Assembly (NCBI GenBank): GCA_900546005.1
Contig: URBJ01000002.1
Location: 1 to 54,388 of the forward strand
Direction: 5' to 3'
Length of the DNA stretch: 54,388 bases
From: an uncultured Alistipes sp.
GTDB lineage: Bacteria > Bacteroidota > Bacteroidia > Bacteroidales > Rikenellaceae
Part shown: in pieces, positions 8,613 through 17,373 of the stretch
Numbering within the stretch: the first letter of the stretch is position 1
Layout: every line of letters begins with the position of its first letter
Translations under genes and position numbers: made by a program
The notes under the pieces: generated by a model
Told to the model about the DNA's origin: nothing
Database searches by the model: none
Seen by the model: the letters and a program-made list of their open reading frames with translations, nothing else

Positions 8613-8905
8613 GACGACGTGAACCGGTTCGTGTCGGGGAGGCGCTTGATCAGTTTTTCCGTGAGCGGCCCGAGATATTGAAAAAAATCGCCGAAGCGCG
8701 TTTGCCTGAGGTGTGGACGCAGGTCGTGGGGCCCGAGATCGCAAAATATACGCAGCGAGTAAGCGTTGAGCGTGGCGGACGGATGTTTGTCTACTTGAGT
8801 TCATCGGTAGTACGGAACGAGATTTTCATGCGTCGGGCAGCTTTGAAAGAGGAGCTCAATCGGGTCTTGGGGCAGGAGGTTGTCGCTCATCTTATCGTCA
8901 AATAG
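8609..8905 (+). CDS. DUF721 protein
   Basis: 98-residue basic protein of the DUF721 group, which is widely encoded beside recF or dnaA-region genes and is suspected of binding nucleic acid; function is not established. Seen: LDQFFRERPEILKKIAE, the conserved VWTQVVGPEIAKYT segment and LYVYLSSSVVRNEI-like strand (FVYLSSSVVRNEIFMRR). It begins inside the recF stop codon. An upstream in-frame extension within recF is not needed. Confidence 0.88.
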   Translation: MRRREPVRVGEALDQFFRERPEILKKIAEARLPEVWTQVVGPEIAKYTQRVSVERGGRMFVYLSSSVVRNEIFMRRAALKEELNRVLGQEVVAHLIVK

Positions 8906-9091
8906 CGAGTCGAGCGCTGAATTAAGCGGAACCTCTACTGTCGGAGGCTGAGTAAGCATAGTGCGCAAAGTACGCGAGTTGGTAAACCGCATAGAACATT
9001 TCAGTCGATTTTTGTGGAATTTTGTGAGTTATAATGAGAGTATGTCGTGAAAAGGAAGCGACGGGAGTGGTCGGAATAGAAATAAAAATAC

Positions 9092-9099
9092 TATTTTTG
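9092..9099 (+). promoter_or_regulatory. -7 promoter box for the ABC exporter
   Basis: TATTTTTG, exact TAnnTTTG, 25 bases upstream of the ATG at 9125, so the expected leader is under 20 bases. Confidence 0.55.
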
Positions 9100-9124
9100 T
9101 CCGCATAACCATAACGACCCTGCA

Positions 9125-10966
9125 ATGCATACCTATTGGAGACTCCTTAGTTTTGCCAGACCGATCAGAAAATATGCTATCCCGTATTTTTTCTATACGC
9201 TGTTCTATACGATATTCTATACCTTCACCTTTACCCTGATTCAGCCGATCCTGCAAACTCTGTTTTCTGCCCATGCAGCGACAAAACCGGTAACGACTTT
9301 CCCGAAATTCGTATTCGATACGAGTTTTCTCCAAGATTCAATCAGCTATTTGATCTACAAGGTCTTCGGAGCGGATTATGATACGATGGACGTGCTGATT
9401 TTCCTGAGTATATTCGTGATTTTGACCTCGCTGCTGAGCAATCTGTTCCGGTATTTGGGACAGCGGACGATGGAGGCCATGCGCATCAGGGCATTGCAGC
9501 GTCTTCGCAACGACGTCTTTACGAATGTCATGGGGCTGCATGCCGGTTATTTCAGCAACGAACGTAAGGGGGATATCATTTCGAAAATTTCTTCCGATGT
9601 GCAGGTCGTACAGTTTTGTATTACCAACACGCTATTGGTGGCGTTTCGGGATCCGTTTCAGATCATCGGCTTCATGATTGCATTGGTGGTTACCTCTTGG
9701 CAACTGACCATCTTCTCGATCCTGTTTCTGCCGATCGTCGCATTGGTTATCGGTTCGATTGTCAAGCGGTTGCGTAAATCGGCGACGCAGGTGCAGGAGC
9801 GCTTTGCCGATATGGTCAGTCTGATGGACGAGTCGCTCTCCGGAATCAAAATTCTGAAAGGATACAATGCGGTAGACTACACGGTGGGTAAATTCAAGAA
9901 GATAAACGCTCTGTTTTCCCGCATTTCGCTCAGTATGGCGTGGCGTCAGCAGTTGGCCTCTCCGGTCAGCGAGTTTTTGGGAATCGCCGCCGCTGCCGTA
10001 TTGATGATTTATGGAGGAAGTCTGGTGCTTTCCGGAGAGTTGGCGGCCAGCGCATTTATTATGTATCTGGCGATTTTCACCCAGATCACCCGTCCGTTAC
10101 GCTCCTTTACCGATGCGTTTGCCAACATCAATCAGGGAATTGCGGCAGGCGAACGTGTATTGGCGCTGCTCGATGAAAAGAGTGAAATCACCGATGCTCC
10201 CGATGCGGTGGAGATGACCGGACTGAAACGCGATATCGAATTCCGGGATGTCCGCTTTTCGTACGACAACAAGGAGGTGATTCGCGGGGTGAGCTTCAAG
10301 ATCAAGAAGGGTGAGACTGTCGCATTGGTCGGCCCTTCGGGTGGGGGTAAATCGACCCTTTCTGATCTGATTCCGCGTTTCTACGATGTGCAATCGGGGC
10401 AGATTCTGATTGACGGAATCGATATTCGCAAATATACGCTCGAGAGCTTGCGTCGGTATATGGGATTGGTGTCGCAGGAGACGATTCTTTTCAACGATAC
10501 CATTGAGAACAACCTCCGCTTGGGTAAACAGGATGCGACGGAGGAGGAAGTGCGTCAAGCGGCGATCGTAGCTAATGCCGATGCCTTCATCCGGGAGACG
10601 GAACACGGCTATCAGACCAATATCGGAGATCGGGGTATGAAGCTTTCGGGCGGACAGCGGCAGCGGTTGAGCATTGCCCGGGCCGTGTTGAAGAATCCCG
10701 AGATTTTGATTCTCGACGAAGCGACTTCGGCGCTCGACACGGAATCCGAAAAGTTGGTACAGAATGCGTTGGATGCACTGCTTCAGGGGCGTACGTCGTT
10801 GGTAATCGCCCACCGGTTGAGTACGATATACAATGCGGATCGGATCATTGTGATCGATCACGGGCAAATTGTGGAGCAGGGTACGCATCACGAGCTGATG
10901 GCGCTTCATGGGGTATATGCCCGGCTGATCGAGATGCAGCAGAGCGGTGATTCGAACGGTCGGTAG
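9125..10966 (+). CDS. MsbA-like ABC exporter (fused membrane and ATPase domains)
   Basis: 613-residue half-transporter that should dimerise and export a lipid or amphipathic substrate, possibly lipid A core as MsbA does. The N-terminal 340 residues hold six membrane helices; the C-terminal ATPase has Walker A GPSGGGKST near 402, Q-loop, signature LSGGQRQRLSIARA near 508, Walker B ILILDEATSALD near 527 and H-loop IAHRLST. Between helices 1 and 2 there is an insertion of about 45 residues rich in Phe and Thr (around 40-75), longer than in E. coli MsbA. Single gene ending before a degraded stretch and a bidirectional terminator at 11392. Lipid substrate is not proven. Confidence 0.9.
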   Translation: MHTYWRLLSFARPIRKYAIPYFFYTLFYTIFYTFTFTLIQPILQTLFSAHAATKPVTTFPKFVFDTSFLQDSISYLIYKVFGADYDTMDVLIFLSIFVILTSLLSNLFRYLGQRTMEAMRIRALQRLRNDVFTNVMGLHAGYFSNERKGDIISKISSDVQVVQFCITNTLLVAFRDPFQIIGFMIALVVTSWQLTIFSILFLPIVALVIGSIVKRLRKSATQVQERFADMVSLMDESLSGIKILKGYNAVDYTVGKFKKINALFSRISLSMAWRQQLASPVSEFLGIAAAAVLMIYGGSLVLSGELAASAFIMYLAIFTQITRPLRSFTDAFANINQGIAAGERVLALLDEKSEITDAPDAVEMTGLKRDIEFRDVRFSYDNKEVIRGVSFKIKKGETVALVGPSGGGKSTLSDLIPRFYDVQSGQILIDGIDIRKYTLESLRRYMGLVSQETILFNDTIENNLRLGKQDATEEEVRQAAIVANADAFIRETEHGYQTNIGDRGMKLSGGQRQRLSIARAVLKNPEILILDEATSALDTESEKLVQNALDALLQGRTSLVIAHRLSTIYNADRIIVIDHGQIVEQGTHHELMALHGVYARLIEMQQSGDSNGR

Positions 10967-11473
10967 CAAGATCGATTAACAAGATCAATTAAAAGGGGTA
11001 AAAGCAGAACATTCGGTTTTCATGGGGGTCCGCAGTATACATTTCCATGTAGGGAGAGTGTATGTCTAAGCGGTGAATGTTTCCCGTCTTGTCGTTTCGA
11101 CTTTTGTCATGTAATCCTTGTTTCCATCAAGATCGAGTCTTTGACGAAAACCCGGGCAATCGATTTCTCGCAAGGGATCAGACTTTTATTTATATCCATT
11201 TTGCCGGGCGATACCGATGTCGATGAGGTAGAGATTATTCTGTGTATAGCCGAGTCTTTCGTACGTGTAAATTATAACAGCAAAGAAAAGAAGGCTTCAG
11301 CGCGTTGAATCAGATCGAAGCAGCGGTCAAATGTAGCGAGCTTTGTGGTAGTCGATGTCTTTGACGGATCCGTTTTGTTTCATCGTATCATAAAAAGAGG
11401 TCTGCTGAAATCGGCAGACCTCTTTTTATTTTTCTGTTCCCGAAATGTACGTCGGGTCAGATCTTATGTTTGA
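10967..11473. other. gene-free stretch with a possible decayed gene
   Basis: No intact gene. A minus-strand reading from an ATG at 11381-11383 (MKQNGSVKDIDYHKARYI) breaks at a stop; protein-like text continues in a different frame (KLATFDRCFDLIQRAEAFF, then INKSLIPCEKSIARVFVKD) to a stop at 11108. This looks like a short pseudogene with frameshift and stop, but it is unrecognised and could be chance. The terminator at 11392-11427 lies just upstream of it. Confidence 0.3.
11392..11427. terminator. strong bidirectional terminator
   Basis: Perfect 14-bp stem AAAAAGAGGTCTGC with an 8-base loop; T-runs on both strands. It is placed to stop the FKBP gene (47 bases past its stop) and transcription from the ABC exporter. 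Confidence 0.85.
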
Positions 11474-12172
11474 TTATTTTTTAGCAGGCTCTTCAGCAGG
11501 AACTACATCGATTACGTCTACTTCATAGTAAAGAGCCGAATTGGCCGGAATAGGACCTTGTTGACGTGAACCATAACCGAGTTCAGACGGAATCCACAGT
11601 TTGATCTTACCGCCTTTGCCTACCAATGTCATACCTTCGGCAAAACCTTTGATCACGTTTTTGATCGGAATATCGAGCGTGTCGTTGCTGTCGTAAGTAT
11701 TTTGGATATCGTTTCCGTTGCGGTCTGCCATACGGTAGAGTACGCGAACCTTGGATGAAGTATCAGCTTTTATGTTGCTGTCTCCGGCTTCGATTACCTC
11801 ATAGAGCAGACCCGATTCGGTTTTCTGAACGTTTTTGTTCTCTTTCTCGACCTTAGCCAAGAATTCAGCGCTCGCGATACTGTCTTTTCTCGGTTTGATT
11901 ACGGAGTAGTATCTACGCATGAAATCATAGGCATCTTTGGTTGTCATGATCGAGGTGTCCTTCTTGATGGCGTTTTTGATGCCGGTGATGAGCAGATCGA
12001 CGTTCAACTGCTCGCCAAGCATGCTGTCTACATTATAGATGTAGGTTCCCATGTCCGTTCCGAGGCAGTATGCCAACGTGTCTTCTTCGGTTTTCATGCT
12101 GCTGCTGCCGGTCGAGGTGCAGGCACTGAAGAAAAGAGCAATAGCTCCGCTCAATACGATTAATTTTTTCAT
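11474..12172 (-). CDS. FKBP-type peptidyl-prolyl isomerase lipoprotein
   Basis: 232 residues. The signal peptide MKKLIVLSGAIALFFSAC ends in a lipobox, so the mature protein is anchored by Cys18 in the envelope. Residues 25-110 form the helical FKBP N-terminal dimerisation-like region (DTLAYCLGTDMGTYI), and 125-225 the FKBP domain (SGLLYEVIEAGD, KGFAEGMTLVGKGGKIKLWIPSELGYG, NSALYYEVDVIDV). It should catalyse prolyl isomerisation or act as a folding chaperone for exported proteins. Own promoter box at 12254-12261 and terminator at 11392. Confidence 0.92.
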   Translation of the reverse strand: MKKLIVLSGAIALFFSACTSTGSSSMKTEEDTLAYCLGTDMGTYIYNVDSMLGEQLNVDLLITGIKNAIKKDTSIMTTKDAYDFMRRYYSVIKPRKDSIASAEFLAKVEKENKNVQKTESGLLYEVIEAGDSNIKADTSSKVRVLYRMADRNGNDIQNTYDSNDTLDIPIKNVIKGFAEGMTLVGKGGKIKLWIPSELGYGSRQQGPIPANSALYYEVDVIDVVPAEEPAKK

Positions 12173-12253
12173 CTTGTTTTATAGTTTAATTGTTCGAATT
12201 GTTTCGTGCCGAAAATATCGTGCCGCACTCGGTTATCCCGATTATGCGGAGGG

Positions 12254-12261
12254 CAAAGTTA
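12254..12261 (-). promoter_or_regulatory. -7 promoter box for the FKBP gene
   Basis: TAACTTTG on the minus strand, exact TAnnTTTG, about 80 bases upstream of the start. Confidence 0.5.
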
Positions 12262-12301
12262 AGCAAATTAAGCGAATAATGTATCTTTATGGATCTTTTT
12301 T

Positions 12302-13657
12302 TCATGGGTTTTTATGGTTTTTTCGGGGAGATACGATTCTCGTTACACCCCAGCCGATGACTCCTGCGGTGAGCGATGCGAGCAGGATGGATATTTTACC
12401 TCCGGTGAGGGCGGCCGGATTTGTAAAGGCCAGATTGTTGATAAAAATAGACATGGTGAAGCCGATTCCGCCCAAGCACGACACGCCGAAAATCATGGGC
12501 CACGTGGTACCCTCGGGTAACTCGCCCCATTTAAAATGTACGGCAAGGCGGCTGAACAGGAAGATGCCGATCGGTTTACCCAGCACCAATCCTAAAAAGA
12601 TGCCCGCACCTAACGGTCTGAACAGAACGTCCAAGTCCCCCAGACCCTCGATTCTGATACCGGCATTGGCCAGTGCGAAGATGGGCATGATGAAGAAGGA
12701 GACCATGTGGTGGAGGGCATATTCGAGGCGTTGCGACGGGCTGATGGCGTTGACGGCAATCTGACGGATGGTTTCGATATCTTCTAACTGTTTTTTGTTG
12801 GAGAGAATTTCGACCCCGTCGTGGTTGTGTTGTCGGAACGAATCTAAATAAAACTGCGTTTTATAGAGAAAATAGCGTTTCGTGTATCGCGGGGTTGAGG
12901 GAATCGTCATGGCGATCAGCACACCGGCGATGGTTGCGTGGATGCCTGAATAGAGAAACAGGATCCATATAACAATGCTGAGGATCAGGTAGTACCGCAT
13001 TTTGTAGACATTGAACTTGCGGAGCAGGATCATCAGCAGGAAGACACCGGCTATGATGGCCAGAATCTCGAAGCGGATGTCGGTAGAGTAGAAGAGTGCG
13101 ATGACCAGAATGCCTCCTAAATCGTCGGCTACGGCCAGTGCCGTCAGAAAAATTTTCAATGATACGGGGACGCGGTTTCCCAGTAGCGACAGGACGCCGA
13201 TCGCGAAGGCGATGTCGGTAGCCATCGGAACGCCCCATCCGTTGGGTTCTCCTCCGCCGAGGTTGATTCCAGTGTATATCAGCGCGGGGACGATCATTCC
13301 TCCGATAGCGGCAGCAATCGGCAGTGCGGCCTGACGGATGGTGGAAAGATGTCCGGCCATGATCTCGCGTTTGATCTCCAGTCCGACGTAAAAGAAGAAC
13401 AGAACCATGAGGCCGTCGTTGATCCATGCTTCGAGGGGCTTACTCAGTCTGAAGTGGTCGAAACCGACGGTCAGGTGGCTCTCTAACAGGTGGTGATAGA
13501 CTTCAGCGGTAGCCGGAATGTTGGCCAGAATCATGGCCAGTGCGGCAAAGATCACGAGGACCAATCCTCCGGCCCACGGGCTGTGCAGCAGTCTGTGGTG
13601 GCGTTCCCGACGGAGAAAGAAGTTTCGTTTGTATTTGAATGACAGATGTTGTGTCAT
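12302..13657 (-). CDS. nhaA: Na+/H+ antiporter NhaA
   Basis: 451-residue inner-membrane antiporter that extrudes Na+ for H+ and supports pH and salt homeostasis. The sequence has about 12 hydrophobic helices. The transport-site Asp pair is seen in ALAVADDLGGIL at about 178-179, with FFFYVGLEIKRE and MATDIAFAIGVL nearby, and SGIHATIAGVL in the middle. I start at the ATG at 13657 (MTQHLSF); a GTG start at 13678 is possible and would add seven residues. The C-terminal half contains a charged loop (EILSNKKQLEDIETI) typical of the longer NhaA form. Near-consensus promoter box CAGCTTTG at 13688-13695. Confidence 0.95.
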   Translation of the reverse strand: MTQHLSFKYKRNFFLRRERHHRLLHSPWAGGLVLVIFAALAMILANIPATAEVYHHLLESHLTVGFDHFRLSKPLEAWINDGLMVLFFFYVGLEIKREIMAGHLSTIRQAALPIAAAIGGMIVPALIYTGINLGGGEPNGWGVPMATDIAFAIGVLSLLGNRVPVSLKIFLTALAVADDLGGILVIALFYSTDIRFEILAIIAGVFLLMILLRKFNVYKMRYYLILSIVIWILFLYSGIHATIAGVLIAMTIPSTPRYTKRYFLYKTQFYLDSFRQHNHDGVEILSNKKQLEDIETIRQIAVNAISPSQRLEYALHHMVSFFIMPIFALANAGIRIEGLGDLDVLFRPLGAGIFLGLVLGKPIGIFLFSRLAVHFKWGELPEGTTWPMIFGVSCLGGIGFTMSIFINNLAFTNPAALTGGKISILLASLTAGVIGWGVTRIVSPRKNHKNP

Positions 13658-13718
13658 CGCGCTGAATTTCTGCAACACACCTTACAGCAAAGCTGATACC
13701 AAATTAGTTGCGGAAGTT

Positions 13719-14753
13719 TTATAACAGAGTGAGGTTGCAGAGTTTGTACAGCATTCGGGCTCCGACGTTCGCATCCCACTCGTCGGTACCGTCTAGATCC
13801 GGAGCCACTTCGCAGAGGTCGAATCCCACGATCTTGCGGCCGCTTTGGGTAAGCATAACTAACAGATAGACGGCTTCTTGATAGGTCAGGCCTCCGGGAA
13901 CCGGTGTCCCTGTGTGGGGACAGAGGTCGGGGCACAACCCATCGATGTCGAAGCTGATGTACACCTTTTCGGGGAGGGCCGATACGATGCGTTGGCAGAG
14001 GCTTTGCCACGAGGCTCCTTCGAACTTGCCGGCCGACAGGTCGTAATCGGTGAACTGTACGACTCGAGGCGAAGTGGTGGCGAGAGCCAGCTCGTCATCA
14101 CAATAGTCGCGGATTCCGACTTGGACGATTTTCGATACGTCGGGAAGTTCGTGCAACACGTTATATATGATCGACGCGTGTGAATAGGTGAATCCTTCGT
14201 AGGCTTCCCTCAGGTCGGCGTGGGCGTCGATGTGGAGTATTCCCATACCCGGGTTATGTTCGGCTGCGGCGCGGATAGCACCGAGTGGCGAGCTGTGATC
14301 TCCGCCGACGATTCCGACCTTCTTCCCTGCCTCGATCCATCGGCGCGAAGTTTCGTAGACGATGCGATTGAGCGTTTCAGATCCCTGATTGATCCGGGCG
14401 AGGTCTGCTTGCAGAAGGTCGTCATCCGGAGAGCCGCCGTTCTCCCAGTGTTCGATAACGCGTTGAGCGATCTTACGCAATTGTTTGCTGCCGGTCCGGA
14501 TCGATTCGACCGTCGACAGGGTTCCGATTCCCTGCCGCCACCCTTGTGGATGGTGCGGGTCGTACAGATCGACCTGCAGGGAGGCTTTCTGAATCGCTTC
14601 CGGCCCCTTGGCCGTACCCTCTCGGTATGATGTTGTGACGTCCCATCCGACAGGCAGCAGAACCAATCGGGACTCTTCTGCCGTGAACGGAAGTCCGAAA
14701 TAGCGGCCGTTGTCGATGCCGGGACCGTTCGGGTCGAAATGTGTATCTGCCAT
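13719..14753 (-). CDS. agmatinase/arginase family ureohydrolase
   Basis: 344-residue binuclear Mn enzyme that hydrolyses a guanidino or formimino group to urea or formamide. Metal-ligand motifs are complete: GGDHS at 150-154, DAHAD at 176-180 and SFDIDGLCP at 267-275. Substrate is uncertain: the length (about 340 against about 310 for SpeB), the acidic insert 105-130 and the final GTDEWDANVGARMLYKL resemble the long agmatinase-like form common in Bacteroidota, but formiminoglutamase or another guanidino substrate cannot be excluded. It lies 61 bases upstream of nhaA on the same strand, so the two may share a transcript. Confidence 0.88.
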   Translation of the reverse strand: MADTHFDPNGPGIDNGRYFGLPFTAEESRLVLLPVGWDVTTSYREGTAKGPEAIQKASLQVDLYDPHHPQGWRQGIGTLSTVESIRTGSKQLRKIAQRVIEHWENGGSPDDDLLQADLARINQGSETLNRIVYETSRRWIEAGKKVGIVGGDHSSPLGAIRAAAEHNPGMGILHIDAHADLREAYEGFTYSHASIIYNVLHELPDVSKIVQVGIRDYCDDELALATTSPRVVQFTDYDLSAGKFEGASWQSLCQRIVSALPEKVYISFDIDGLCPDLCPHTGTPVPGGLTYQEAVYLLVMLTQSGRKIVGFDLCEVAPDLDGTDEWDANVGARMLYKLCNLTLL

Positions 14754-14784
14754 AATCGTTGCGCGTATAAAACGGGTTCGGGCA

Positions 14785-14792
14785 CAAAAATA
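14785..14792 (-). promoter_or_regulatory. -7 promoter box for the agmatinase-family gene
   Basis: TATTTTTG on the minus strand, exact TAnnTTTG, 31 bases upstream of the ATG at 14753. Confidence 0.55.
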
Positions 14793-14882
14793 GAGAAAAA
14801 ACGGAAGTTACGCAGAGGAAAAGCAATTTTCGTTCGGGTCGCAAATTTTTGCTGATTTTTATGTTTTTGTCTATCAGTTCGA

Positions 14883-14915
14883 TTTGTGTTTTTGTTCAAA
14901 AAAATAGTAACATTG
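14883..14915 (+). promoter_or_regulatory. promoter of candidate small RNA
   Basis: TTTG at 14883-14886, 21-base spacer, TAACATTG at 14908-14915 (one mismatch from TAnnTTTG). The spacing fits the Bacteroidota primary-sigma consensus (19-21). Start of transcription expected near 14922. Confidence 0.5.
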
Positions 14916-14921
14916 GACAAT

Positions 14922-15057
14922 ATTCCCCATTGGCTGCGCGTTATCCATACAGATTTCCGGTAGTCATTCTTGATACGGGAATCGAGTAGTTTTTTTCATA
15001 ATCATACATTTAAGTTGGGTGAGCCTCCGCCGCAGTGATTGCGCCGGAGGTTTTTTT
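14922..15057 (+). ncRNA. candidate intergenic small RNA
   Basis: About 136 bases between a consensus-spaced promoter and a strong intrinsic terminator on the plus strand, with no plus-strand gene in between. Both flanking elements are directly visible; that a stable RNA is made is inference. The sequence does not resemble 6S RNA, tmRNA, SRP RNA or RNase P RNA as far as I can see. An alternative is that the terminator simply guards pdxB from upstream transcription. Confidence 0.4.
15024..15057 (+). terminator. orphan intrinsic terminator
   Basis: CCTCCGCCGC at 15024-15033 pairs with GCGCCGGAGG at 15041-15050 with one C-C mismatch, followed by seven T. Oriented on the plus strand, upstream of pdxB. 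Confidence 0.8.
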
Positions 15058-15098
15058 CGATAAGGGCGAATAATTCCGTGCGGTTTTCAATTTATTGT

Positions 15099-15106
15099 TA
15101 CATTTG
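15099..15106 (+). promoter_or_regulatory. -7 promoter box for pdxB
   Basis: TACATTTG, exact TAnnTTTG, 29 bases upstream of the ATG at 15136. Confidence 0.55.
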
Positions 15107-15135
15107 TGCCGTCAATAGAATGAATCGACGGATAG

Positions 15136-16176
15136 ATGGATAAAAAACCGTATGTAGTAGCGGATTGCGATATTCCGTTTCTGCGGGGTGTACTCGAACC
15201 CTATGCCCATGTGGACTATAAAAAGGGGAACCGGATCACACGGAACGATTTGCTGGAGGCCGATGTGTTGATTGTGCGGACGCGGACGCGTTGCGATGAG
15301 GCGTTGTTGGCCGGAACTCCGGTGCGTCTGGTTGCTACGGCGACCATCGGACACGACCACATCGATTCGGAGTATTGTGCACAAAACGGCATCCGGGTGA
15401 CAACTGCTCAGGGGTGTAATGCCCGTGGCGTGTTGCAGTACGTTATGGGAGCATTGGCACGGCTTGCGGCTCGAGACGGATGGCGTCCGTGTGACCGTAC
15501 ACTTGGGGTTGTCGGCGTGGGAAACGTCGGTTCGTTGATTGCCGAATACGGTGAGCTGTTCGGTTTTCGGGTATTACGATGCGATCCTCCTCGGGCCGAA
15601 GCAGAGGGGAGCGAAAACTTCTGTACGCTCGATACGTTGCTGGAAAGGTCGGACATCGTAACTTGTCACGTGCCGTTGACCCGGACCGGATCGTGTCCTA
15701 CGGATCGTATGGCCAATGCAGCTTTCTTTGCCTCGATGAAAAAGGGGGCGGTGTTCATCAACACGTCACGCGGCCGGATCATTGAGGATGCTCCGTTGAT
15801 CGAAGGTTTGCAGCAGGGCAGATTGGCCCATGCGGTGATCGACACATGGAACAACGAACCCGAAATCAATCTGGAACTGTTGAAGTTGGCTACGTTTACC
15901 ACATCACACATAGCAGGATATTCGATTCAGGGTAAGGCTGCCGGGACGGCGGCAGTGGTGCGTTCGGTGAGCCGGCTGTACGGATGGCCGCTCAATGACT
16001 GGTATCCCGCACAAGTTACCCCGAGTCATCCCGACCCTTCGATCACGTGGGAACGGATGAGCTGCGAGATGCCGCGATACTTTGACATCGAAGCCGAAAC
16101 CGCGCGGTTGAAAAGCCATCCCGAATCTTTCGAACAGATCCGTAATTCGTACGACTATCGGACCGAATTTTTCTAA
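15136..16176 (+). CDS. pdxB: erythronate-4-phosphate dehydrogenase
   Basis: 346-residue NAD-dependent 2-hydroxyacid dehydrogenase; second step of DXP-dependent pyridoxal phosphate synthesis. Seen: N-terminal YVVADCDIPF, VLIVRTRTRC, the GHDHID segment, Rossmann motif VVGVGNVGSLIAEYG near 125, catalytic-Arg/Glu region FINTSRGRIIED and catalytic-His region TTSHIAGYSIQGKA typical of PdxB. The C terminus is shorter than in E. coli PdxB (346 against 378). Its TAA overlaps the TAG of converging mqnC by two shared bases. Confidence 0.94.
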   Translation: MDKKPYVVADCDIPFLRGVLEPYAHVDYKKGNRITRNDLLEADVLIVRTRTRCDEALLAGTPVRLVATATIGHDHIDSEYCAQNGIRVTTAQGCNARGVLQYVMGALARLAARDGWRPCDRTLGVVGVGNVGSLIAEYGELFGFRVLRCDPPRAEAEGSENFCTLDTLLERSDIVTCHVPLTRTGSCPTDRMANAAFFASMKKGAVFINTSRGRIIEDAPLIEGLQQGRLAHAVIDTWNNEPEINLELLKLATFTTSHIAGYSIQGKAAGTAAVVRSVSRLYGWPLNDWYPAQVTPSHPDPSITWERMSCEMPRYFDIEAETARLKSHPESFEQIRNSYDYRTEFF

Positions 16177-17288
16177 TGTTGTTTTGTTCCCAGAAACGAC
16201 TCGTCCCGAAATTCATAGAGTTGGTTGCGGAGCCGGGGTATGAATCCGGCCTCGCGGATGGCTTGTCGGATTCCGTCGGCATCGAATCGGTTGTCGGCTC
16301 CGGCCGAAGAGACGACGTGCTCTTCGATCATGATCGACCCCATGTCGTTGGCTCCGCAGTGCAGCGCAATTTGCGCCGTCTCTTTCCCGACGGTGAGCCA
16401 CGAGGCCTGAATGTTGGGAATGTTGTTCAATACGATCCGGCTTATGGCGATGATGCGCAGGTATTCGGTCGGCGAAAAGGTAGGGGAGACACCCTCTTTT
16501 TCCAACTGGGTGCCCGAACTGCGGAAAATCCAAGGAATAAAGGCAAGAAAACCGTACTTGTCGGGCGATTTTTCTGCCTGCAGATCGCGAATCCGGATCA
16601 GATGTTCGATCCGTTGGCGAGGTGTTTCGATGTGGCCGTACATCATCGTGGCGGAGGTGGCCAGCCCCAAACGGTGGGCGATGCGCATCACTTCGATCCA
16701 TTGATCGGCATTCGGTTTGCCCGGGGAGAGCCTGCGGCGCACGTCGTTGTCGAGAATTTCGGCTCCGGCTCCGGGCAGCGAGTCGAGTCCCGCATCGATC
16801 AGCCGTCGAAGTGTGGTCTCGATGTCCAATCCGCTGATGCGGGCGATGTGGTACACCTCGGGGGCTCCCAATGCATGCAACCGGATTTGGGGATAGCGTC
16901 TTTTCAGCTGCCGGAAGAGGTCCTCATAGAACGTAATGCCTAACTTCGGATGCAGTCCGCCCTGTAACAGCAGCTGGTCACCACCCAAGGCCAGTGTTTC
17001 GTCAATTTTTTGAATGTATTGGTCGAGGGTTGTAATGTAGGCCCGTTCGATCTGATGGGGTTTGCAGTGAAAGTTGCAGAACTTGCACCCCGAAATGCAG
17101 ATATTCGTGATGTTGACGTTGCGGTCGATCTGCCAGGTGACGATATTGTCGGGGTGGAACTCCTTTCTCAGCGTCCATGCTACGGCCGAAAGTTCACCGA
17201 GCGGGGCTTCCGTGTAGAGGTTCAGTGCCTCGTCGCAGGTCAACGGCTCGCGTGCGAGGGCTTTGCGGTAGAGCGGATCGAGATTCAT
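16173..17288 (-). CDS. mqnC: cyclic dehypoxanthinyl futalosine synthase (radical SAM)
   Basis: 371-residue radical SAM enzyme of the futalosine route to menaquinone, cyclising dehypoxanthine futalosine. The [4Fe-4S] site is CISGCKFC with Cys 64, 68 and 71. Family signatures: LLLQGGLHPKLGITFYEDL, LDSLPGAGAEIL, VRRRLSPGKPNADQWIEVMR, TSATMMYGHIETP and the FIPWIFRSSGTQLEK segment, which favour MqnC over the related MqnE. The ATG at 17288 gives the correct N terminus; longer readings run into the ferredoxin gene. No other mqn gene is in the window. It sits just downstream of a ferredoxin gene but behind a terminator. Confidence 0.92.
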   Translation of the reverse strand: MNLDPLYRKALAREPLTCDEALNLYTEAPLGELSAVAWTLRKEFHPDNIVTWQIDRNVNITNICISGCKFCNFHCKPHQIERAYITTLDQYIQKIDETLALGGDQLLLQGGLHPKLGITFYEDLFRQLKRRYPQIRLHALGAPEVYHIARISGLDIETTLRRLIDAGLDSLPGAGAEILDNDVRRRLSPGKPNADQWIEVMRIAHRLGLATSATMMYGHIETPRQRIEHLIRIRDLQAEKSPDKYGFLAFIPWIFRSSGTQLEKEGVSPTFSPTEYLRIIAISRIVLNNIPNIQASWLTVGKETAQIALHCGANDMGSIMIEEHVVSSAGADNRFDADGIRQAIREAGFIPRLRNQLYEFRDESFLGTKQH

Positions 17289-17317
17289 CGTCGAAAAAAT
17301 TTGAGGTGGCAAGATAC

Positions 17318-17348
17318 AAAAAAACCGTTTCTTGCTACAAGAAACGGT
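17318..17348 (-). terminator. terminator after the ferredoxin gene
   Basis: ACCGTTTCTTG at 17324-17334, loop of three, complement at 17338-17348; seven T follow on the minus strand. It lies between the ferredoxin stop and mqnC, so mqnC may be expressed by read-through or from an unseen promoter. Confidence 0.85.
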
Positions 17349-17373
17349 GCTATTCCACGGGACCGGACAGATC

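Larger units (their letters stand above)
14754..15135. other. intergenic region with candidate small RNA
   Basis: Holds the agmatinase promoter (14785-14792, minus), a plus-strand promoter at 14883-14915 and a plus-strand intrinsic terminator at 15024-15057 that serves no known gene, then the pdxB promoter at 15099-15106. CATTGG occurs twice, 17 bases apart, around 14911-14932. No open frame of note on the plus strand. Confidence 0.6.

Noticed and set aside
14922..15057. 6S RNA for the intergenic transcript
   Set aside because: It cannot form the long interrupted rod with a central bubble expected for 6S RNA.
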